Shown here: in pieces, positions 6,365 to 10,204 of the stretch
Position numbering within the stretch: the stretch's first letter is position 1
Layout: each line of letters opens with the position of its first letter
NCBI GenBank assembly: GCA_030044075.1
Contig: JASHWM010000230.1
Location: forward strand, 1 to 10,204
Origin: Candidatus Rhabdochlamydia sp.
GTDB taxonomy: Bacteria; Chlamydiota; Chlamydiia; Chlamydiales; Rhabdochlamydiaceae
Reading direction: 5' to 3'
Length of the DNA: 10,204 bases
Translations under genes and position numbers: made by a program
The notes under the pieces: model-generated
Seen by the model: only the letters and a program-made list of their open reading frames with translations
What the model was told of the DNA's origin: nothing
Database searches by the model: none

Positions 6365-7383
6365 AAGCTCTCGCACTCTTCCTCTTGTTCTACCGTCACG
6401 GACACCTCGATCTTGTCCCAGGCAAACTCTTCGAAAAGCTTGCGCATTTCCCCAAGGGCCCTGCATTTATTGATCGCTTCCCTAAGAGGCCTTGCCCCTT
6501 TGACATTTTTCAGGTACCAGCATGCAACCCTGCGCATTGCGCTGAGCGCCCTTCTTTCCTGCTCATAAGCGATCGTGTATTCAAAATGTCGAAGGAGGGC
6601 GACCCGATAGTCTTCTCCTGTGCGAACTTTTGGTGGAAGCCCTTTTTGCGCTCTCATGATATCTTCAAAGATCCACGGCTGTCCAAATGTCCCCCTTGCA
6701 ACAAGGACCGCGTCAGCGCCCGTATATGCGAACATCCTCATAGCATCTTCTGCAGAGTAGATATCGCCATTGCCGATCACATGGATCTTTTTTGCCGTTT
6801 GCTTTGCCCGGAGGATATAATCCCAGTTTGCCGGCCCTTTGTAACCTTGCGCCCTCGTCCTTCCATGTACGCATATGGCCTTCGCACCGGCCTTTTCAGC
6901 AATTTGAACGATCTCTTCCACATTGATCTGGGTGCTGTCCCACCCAGCGCGGATCTTGATGGTAACGGGGATCGATACGGCATTGACCATGTTTGTGACG
7001 ATCTCGCCGATCTTTTCAGGATTTTTCAGAAGCCCGGAACCGCTGCCATCTTTTGTAACCTTATCGACAGGGCACCCGCAATTCAGATCGAGGACATCGA
7101 AGCCGAGCTCTTCGATCATCTGCGCTGACTTCGCAGCAAGCTGCGGCTTGCTGCCGCAGAGCTGAGCGCCGATCGGATGCATCGAGGCTTCATAGTCAAG
7201 AAGTCGAAATGTGTTAGGATCGCTTCTGACGATCGCATCCATTTTGACCATTTCGCAATAAAAGAGCCCAGGGCGGTAGAGGTTGATCATCTGCCTGAAG
7301 GGAAAATCCGAGCAGCCTGCAAGAGGTGCGCAAAAAACGTTCGAACCAAGCTTTAGATCGCCGAGAAAAAAAGGATCTTCCAT
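6358..7383 (-). CDS. dus: tRNA-dihydrouridine synthase, DusB-like
   Basis: This flavin enzyme reduces specific uridines in the tRNA D-loop to dihydrouridine using NADPH. The 341-residue protein begins with the FMN barrel: CAPLAGCSDFPFR (18-30), the catalytic-cysteine motif NCGCP (101-105, Cys104), GSGSGLL, the tRNA/FMN contact HGRTRAQGYKG (173-183), GNGDI (204-208) and ARG (229-231). A helical tRNA-binding C-terminal domain follows. The length and the HGRTR..GY pattern fit the DusB group best. The start ATG follows GGGAG closely, and the yggT stop lies only six bases upstream, so the two genes are co-transcribed. The acidic C-terminal end (VEQEEECESLC) is a lineage-specific tail. Confidence 0.95.
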   Translation of the reverse strand: MEDPFFLGDLKLGSNVFCAPLAGCSDFPFRQMINLYRPGLFYCEMVKMDAIVRSDPNTFRLLDYEASMHPIGAQLCGSKPQLAAKSAQMIEELGFDVLDLNCGCPVDKVTKDGSGSGLLKNPEKIGEIVTNMVNAVSIPVTIKIRAGWDSTQINVEEIVQIAEKAGAKAICVHGRTRAQGYKGPANWDYILRAKQTAKKIHVIGNGDIYSAEDAMRMFAYTGADAVLVARGTFGQPWIFEDIMRAQKGLPPKVRTGEDYRVALLRHFEYTIAYEQERRALSAMRRVACWYLKNVKGARPLREAINKCRALGEMRKLFEEFAWDKIEVSVTVEQEEECESLC

Positions 7384-7389
7384 CGCTCC

Positions 7390-7641
7390 CTACCCCAGCA
7401 GCTTGAGCAGGATTATTTCCATGATCTGCAGCCCAAAGAAGGCAAGGATCGGGCTGAGGTCAAGGACGCCGCCGATTGGAGGAATGATTTTACGGAAAAT
7501 GTTGAGATAGGGGTCGGTATACCGGGAAAGGACCCAAAGCCACTTGCTCCTGGCAGCACTTGGGAACCATGACGCTACGATCCGCACAATGAGCATCAGC
7601 GTATAAATAAGAAAGGCGTAATGGATAAACTGACCGATCAT
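7390..7641 (-). CDS. yggT: YggT family integral membrane protein
   Basis: This is an 83-residue protein with two membrane helices (about 5-25 and 60-82). Between them lies the conserved family segment containing LSRYTDPYLNIFRKIIPP (38-55) and then DLSPILAF. YggT proteins are found widely in bacteria and chloroplasts (CCB3-like) and are linked to membrane organisation or osmotic response; the exact role is unknown. I chose ATG 7641 because GAGGA lies seven bases before it and homologues begin this way. The reading frame extends to 7707, but that would overlap the divergent gene's start. It is the first gene of a minus-strand operon with dus and acylphosphatase. Confidence 0.9.
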   Translation of the reverse strand: MIGQFIHYAFLIYTLMLIVRIVASWFPSAARSKWLWVLSRYTDPYLNIFRKIIPPIGGVLDLSPILAFFGLQIMEIILLKLLG

Positions 7642-7648
7642 TTTTAGT

Positions 7649-7698
7649 TCCTCAGAAAAACAGGTGTCATGATAAACTAATGCCTGGCTTTTTTGGAG
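7649..7698. promoter_or_regulatory. Divergent ribosome-binding sites between yggT and the secretion-type operon
   Basis: The 64-base gap holds GAGGA on the minus strand (7653-7649) for yggT and GGAG on the plus strand (7695-7698) for the 7706 gene, each seven bases from its start codon. Both operons must start in or near this short gap. I saw no strong promoter on either strand; TAAACT on the plus strand is a weak -10 candidate. Confidence 0.55.
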
Positions 7699-7705
7699 AA
7701 AAACC

Positions 7706-9178
7706 ATGTATGCCCTCGCGTTTTATCGAGAAAAAGACCTGCTTCAGGTTGCTTTGCTCCATAAACACAAGAACAAGCAGATTATAAGACTTTTACGCTC
7801 TTTTGTCACGAAATCTGATGTAAAGCCGCTTTACATGCTGGCCTCCGTCCTGAAAAAAAAAGAATTTCTTACCGTTTCAGGGCTGCCCGCTGCCTCGGTC
7901 TCCGTAAGAAAAGCCCAGGTCAAGCTGACCTCCTACCCTCAAATCCTTAAGGCGATCCCCTTCCTTGCCGAAGAGCAAATTCCTTTTTTAGAGAAAGATG
8001 GCCTTTATCTCTGCCAGGTCGACATCGACAAAAAGAAGAAAAATACCGATCTGACGTTCCTTGCAACCAAAAAGCACTTGATCCAAAACCACCTTGCGGA
8101 ACTTTTGCCCTTTGAGATCGACCCCGATTTTATCTCCTGCGGTCCAGCTGCCCTTTTCCGCCTTGTACGCCACTATTTCCCAGATAAGCAAACCCTCTCG
8201 GCCTTATACCTCTCGCAAGACCATTCTTTTTTCCTGTCCCTGCAAAATGGAAAGATCGACTTCTGCCATCCTTTGGGCGCAAACTGCCTCTTTGAAGAAA
8301 AAAAGGAGAATTCTCTTGAGCACCTCCCTTTGGAAGGGATCACAGCCAGTGCGGACCCGGAGCTTTTTTCTTCTGTAGAAAAATTAAGGCAAGAACTGAT
8401 GAGGGTGGCCTCCTTCTGCGAAAAGAAAAAAGGTTTGCCCTCCGATCTTTTTATCTGCGGCAAGGACAGCACCTATTTATTTGTAAAACAGCTTGTGAAA
8501 GAAATATTTTCCTGCAGCTCTCCTCTTGTCATTGAAAAAGAAGAATCTGAAAACGCCATACCGATCGGTCTTGCGCTCGATGCAATCGCCCAGGACAACC
8601 TCACATTGCAATTCCGTAAAAATATTTCTGCTTCCGAAAAAGAAAAAAAAGAAAATAAGAGCCTGCTCAAGCAGGGGGTCCTTGCCTCTTTGGCGCTTCT
8701 CTTTACAACCCTCATTGCCGGAGGGGTCTTCATCAATGAGAAGAAAGAAGGGCTAAACCAACTTTCAAAAACCGTTTTACATGAAGAGTTCGTTGACTGC
8801 GAAGCCCTTGCTCAAAAGACTGCGATCTTTGAAAAACAACTTGTCCTCCCCAAAAACCCTCTTGTCTATAGCCCGCCTTCCCTTCTTGTGAGCGATCTTC
8901 TTGTTTCGATCAGCAATATCTCTTTGCCCGACAATGAAAAAATCGTGATCAAAAACCTGCATTACACATTGACGAGCTACCCGAAAGTCGGATCCCCAAA
9001 GCAGCCCTATCTGGGAAAGCTCGACCTGGTCTATTCGGCGCCCTCGTCAAAAGCGGCGAAAATATTTCAAGAAAAGCTGCTCAGCAGCCCTTTTGTCGAC
9101 CAGACAAAAAAAAGCGTCCTTGTTGTAAAAGATGAACTTTTTGAAACTTCCGTGATCATAAAACCCCCTATAAAATGA
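7706..9178 (+). CDS. PilM/GspL-like inner-membrane platform protein
   Basis: This 490-residue protein has the architecture of GspL, or of PilM fused to PilN: a cytoplasmic actin-like domain (about 1-305), a lysine-rich linker, one membrane helix (about 322-344) and a periplasmic domain with ferredoxin-like character (about 390-488). The family pattern is clear at 59-95: GLPAASVSVRK, then an IPF..E..IPF segment matching PilM's AIPFEAEQYIPF, and later SCGPAALFRL and the AIPIGLALDAI helix (284-294). GspL/PilM link the secretion ATPase to the periplasmic platform. The usual nucleotide-binding motifs are missing: the N-terminus reads ALAFYREK where PilM has DIGSSS, and the second site reads ALYLSQDHS. 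The start follows GGAG at seven bases, and the stop overlaps the next gene by ATGA. Overall similarity is too weak for a gene symbol. Confidence 0.75.
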   Translation: MYALAFYREKDLLQVALLHKHKNKQIIRLLRSFVTKSDVKPLYMLASVLKKKEFLTVSGLPAASVSVRKAQVKLTSYPQILKAIPFLAEEQIPFLEKDGLYLCQVDIDKKKKNTDLTFLATKKHLIQNHLAELLPFEIDPDFISCGPAALFRLVRHYFPDKQTLSALYLSQDHSFFLSLQNGKIDFCHPLGANCLFEEKKENSLEHLPLEGITASADPELFSSVEKLRQELMRVASFCEKKKGLPSDLFICGKDSTYLFVKQLVKEIFSCSSPLVIEKEESENAIPIGLALDAIAQDNLTLQFRKNISASEKEKKENKSLLKQGVLASLALLFTTLIAGGVFINEKKEGLNQLSKTVLHEEFVDCEALAQKTAIFEKQLVLPKNPLVYSPPSLLVSDLLVSISNISLPDNEKIVIKNLHYTLTSYPKVGSPKQPYLGKLDLVYSAPSSKAAKIFQEKLLSSPFVDQTKKSVLVVKDELFETSVIIKPPIK

Positions 9179-9801
9179 ACAAGATTGTAAAAAAAGCATT
9201 CACATTTCCCCTGTCTTGGGCCGTCCTAATGTTCCTCACCCTTGTTTTTACGGCCCTGTTGTTTGCATTTTTTTACAGCAAATGGCAAACTATCGACCAG
9301 TTGCAGGCGAGACTGCAAAGGCTTCAAGAAAGGCAAAAGGTCATCTCTGTTTTACGCTCAAAAGAAGAGGGGTTCCAGAAGGAGCTTGAGAGCACCGACC
9401 ACTTCTATCTGTACCACCAGCTGGAAAGCTATATCCCCCTTGAAGAAGAGATCCGATCTCTAGAAACGCTCTCCGACTATGTCAAGCAAGACAGGAACCT
9501 TGAACAGCGCCTCCGGTTTTTGACGGGATCTGCCAACAGGATTGTTTTTCAGGAAGAGAACATTCGCAAGGAAGGCGACCTGCAAGAAACCGAAGAAATG
9601 CAAAAAAACCCTATTGAAATCGATCTTGGCGACCTAAAAGAGCTCCTTGCAAGGACCGAAGGCGCGCCTACTGCCCAAGGCAGTGGAGGAAAGCCCCAGA
9701 TCATCATTAAAAATTTTACCCTTGAGCGGAAGTCCTCCTTAGAAAAAGAGACCTACCTCATGCAGATGCACCTTATCAAAAGAGAAAAATTGAAAAAATG
9801 A
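9175..9801 (+). CDS. GspM/PilO-like single-pass protein with coiled coil
   Basis: The 208-residue protein has a short basic cytoplasmic end, one strong membrane helix (about 12-34) and a heptad-like coiled coil (about 36-72, rich in Gln, Leu and Arg). A periplasmic part follows, ending in a predicted beta-strand pair (IIIKNFTLERK and YLMQMHLIKRE, about 176-204). This is the layout of GspM and PilO, which pair with GspL and PilN in the inner-membrane platform of type II secretion or type IV pili. I recognise the arrangement, not a sequence signature; the call rests on topology and on its place straight after the GspL-like gene. Start and stop overlap both neighbours as ATGA, so the three genes are almost certainly translated together. 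Confidence 0.6.
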   Translation: MNKIVKKAFTFPLSWAVLMFLTLVFTALLFAFFYSKWQTIDQLQARLQRLQERQKVISVLRSKEEGFQKELESTDHFYLYHQLESYIPLEEEIRSLETLSDYVKQDRNLEQRLRFLTGSANRIVFQEENIRKEGDLQETEEMQKNPIEIDLGDLKELLARTEGAPTAQGSGGKPQIIIKNFTLERKSSLEKETYLMQMHLIKREKLKK

Positions 9802-10204
9802 AACGAAGTATTTTCCTCCTCTTCATCCTAGCCGGCTGCGGCTCCCACCATACAACCAAAGAGGAAAACAACCTCCTTAGCATGCAGGTCATCGACCGGA
9901 ACGGTTTTGCTGAGACGATCAGTATCAAAGAGCGCCTGGCAAACTATCAAAACGTCGATTTCTGCCAGCCGCAGCCCTACCAGAAAGTCCTTCGGGTCTT
10001 TGAAAAGGATAACGCGCAAAAAAGCAGGTCCGTCATCACCAGTTACCACTCGAATGGATACCTCTGGCAATACCTGGAAGTGGTCGATGGCAGGGCCCAT
10101 GGCAAATACCTCGAATATTACCCCAATAGCCGCTTAAGGCTGGAGGTCCAGGTGATCGAAGGGATGGCCGATATCCATGAAAAAGCTCAGAGCAGCTGGC
10201 TTTT
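9798..10204 (+). CDS. Lipoprotein with MORN/YwqK-like repeats (3' end beyond window)
   Basis: At least 135 residues are present with no stop before the window edge. The N-terminus is a lipoprotein signal: MKR, a hydrophobic core and the lipobox LAGC, with the lipidated cysteine at residue 14. After a polar region, residues from about 85 on show MORN_2/YwqK-type repeats: a YHSNG...W...VVDG..HGKY unit and a YYPNSRLR...VIEG unit. Such beta-hairpin repeats usually mediate binding to protein or membrane. The role here is unknown; a position after GspL/M-like genes suggests an accessory part of the secretion machine, perhaps a pilotin-like or scaffold lipoprotein. The domain also occurs in proteins labelled antitoxin, but no toxin partner is seen. 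Confidence 0.75.
   Translation, partial: MKRSIFLLFILAGCGSHHTTKEENNLLSMQVIDRNGFAETISIKERLANYQNVDFCQPQPYQKVLRVFEKDNAQKSRSVITSYHSNGYLWQYLEVVDGRAHGKYLEYYPNSRLRLEVQVIEGMADIHEKAQSSWL

Noticed and set aside
6365..6466. Longer N-terminus for acylphosphatase
   Set aside because: The extra residues are an arginine-rich shadow reading of the dus gene and have no resemblance to acylphosphatases.
6385..7128. Plus-strand reading frame of 247 codons opposite dus
   Set aside because: It is antisense to a clear dus gene with every family motif, has no ribosome-binding site or recognisable domain, and its composition fits a shadow frame.
9798..10204. Toxin-antitoxin system suggested by the YwqK-like repeats
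   Set aside because: The protein is a lipoprotein in an operon with membrane platform genes, and no toxin gene is adjacent within the window.

Overview
The window looks like chromosomal DNA from a member of the Chlamydiota, probably an environmental or Parachlamydiales-type lineage rather than Chlamydia itself. The strongest clue is a GreA of about 718 residues, in which a normal Gre-factor domain sits at the end of a roughly 570-residue N-terminal region. Very long GreA proteins of this kind are typical of chlamydiae. Compact packing, ATGA start/stop overlaps and an unusual secretion-type gene cluster fit the same picture. Genus and species cannot be read from the sequence alone.

Layout, left to right. 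Positions 1-104 hold the 3' end of an unidentified gene, closed by a strong hairpin-plus-T-run terminator (154-187). A 244-base gap (188-431) carries two inverted repeats and a good sigma70-type promoter. This promoter should drive a plus-strand operon of greA, rdgB (NTP sanitisation) and a small NYN-domain ribonuclease (432-3665). Running towards it on the minus strand are a small multi-pass membrane protein (3662-4099) and an aldolase of the DHDPS/NAL superfamily (4193-5065), each with its own likely promoter. Divergent from the aldolase is a secreted alpha/beta hydrolase resembling proline iminopeptidase (5202-6107). It converges on a minus-strand yggT-dus-acylphosphatase cluster (7641 down to 6104).

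The right end (7706-10204, plus strand) is the most interesting part. Three tightly overlapping genes encode: a PilM/GspL-like protein with a cytoplasmic actin-like domain, one membrane helix and a periplasmic domain; a GspM/PilO-like protein with one membrane helix and a coiled coil; and a lipoprotein with MORN/YwqK-like repeats that runs off the window. Together they look like the inner-membrane assembly platform of a type II secretion or type IV pilus-like machine, with a lipoprotein added. The actin-like domain appears to have lost the usual nucleotide-binding motifs. The rest of the machine (secretin, ATPase, GspF, pseudopilin) is not visible and would be expected further to the right.

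Overall the window combines housekeeping information-processing genes (transcript cleavage factor, nucleotide-pool cleaning, RNase, tRNA dihydrouridylation) with envelope and secretion functions. I saw no rRNA, tRNA, CRISPR array, insertion sequence or phage gene. Both convergent gene pairs overlap exactly at their stop codons, a sign of strong compaction.
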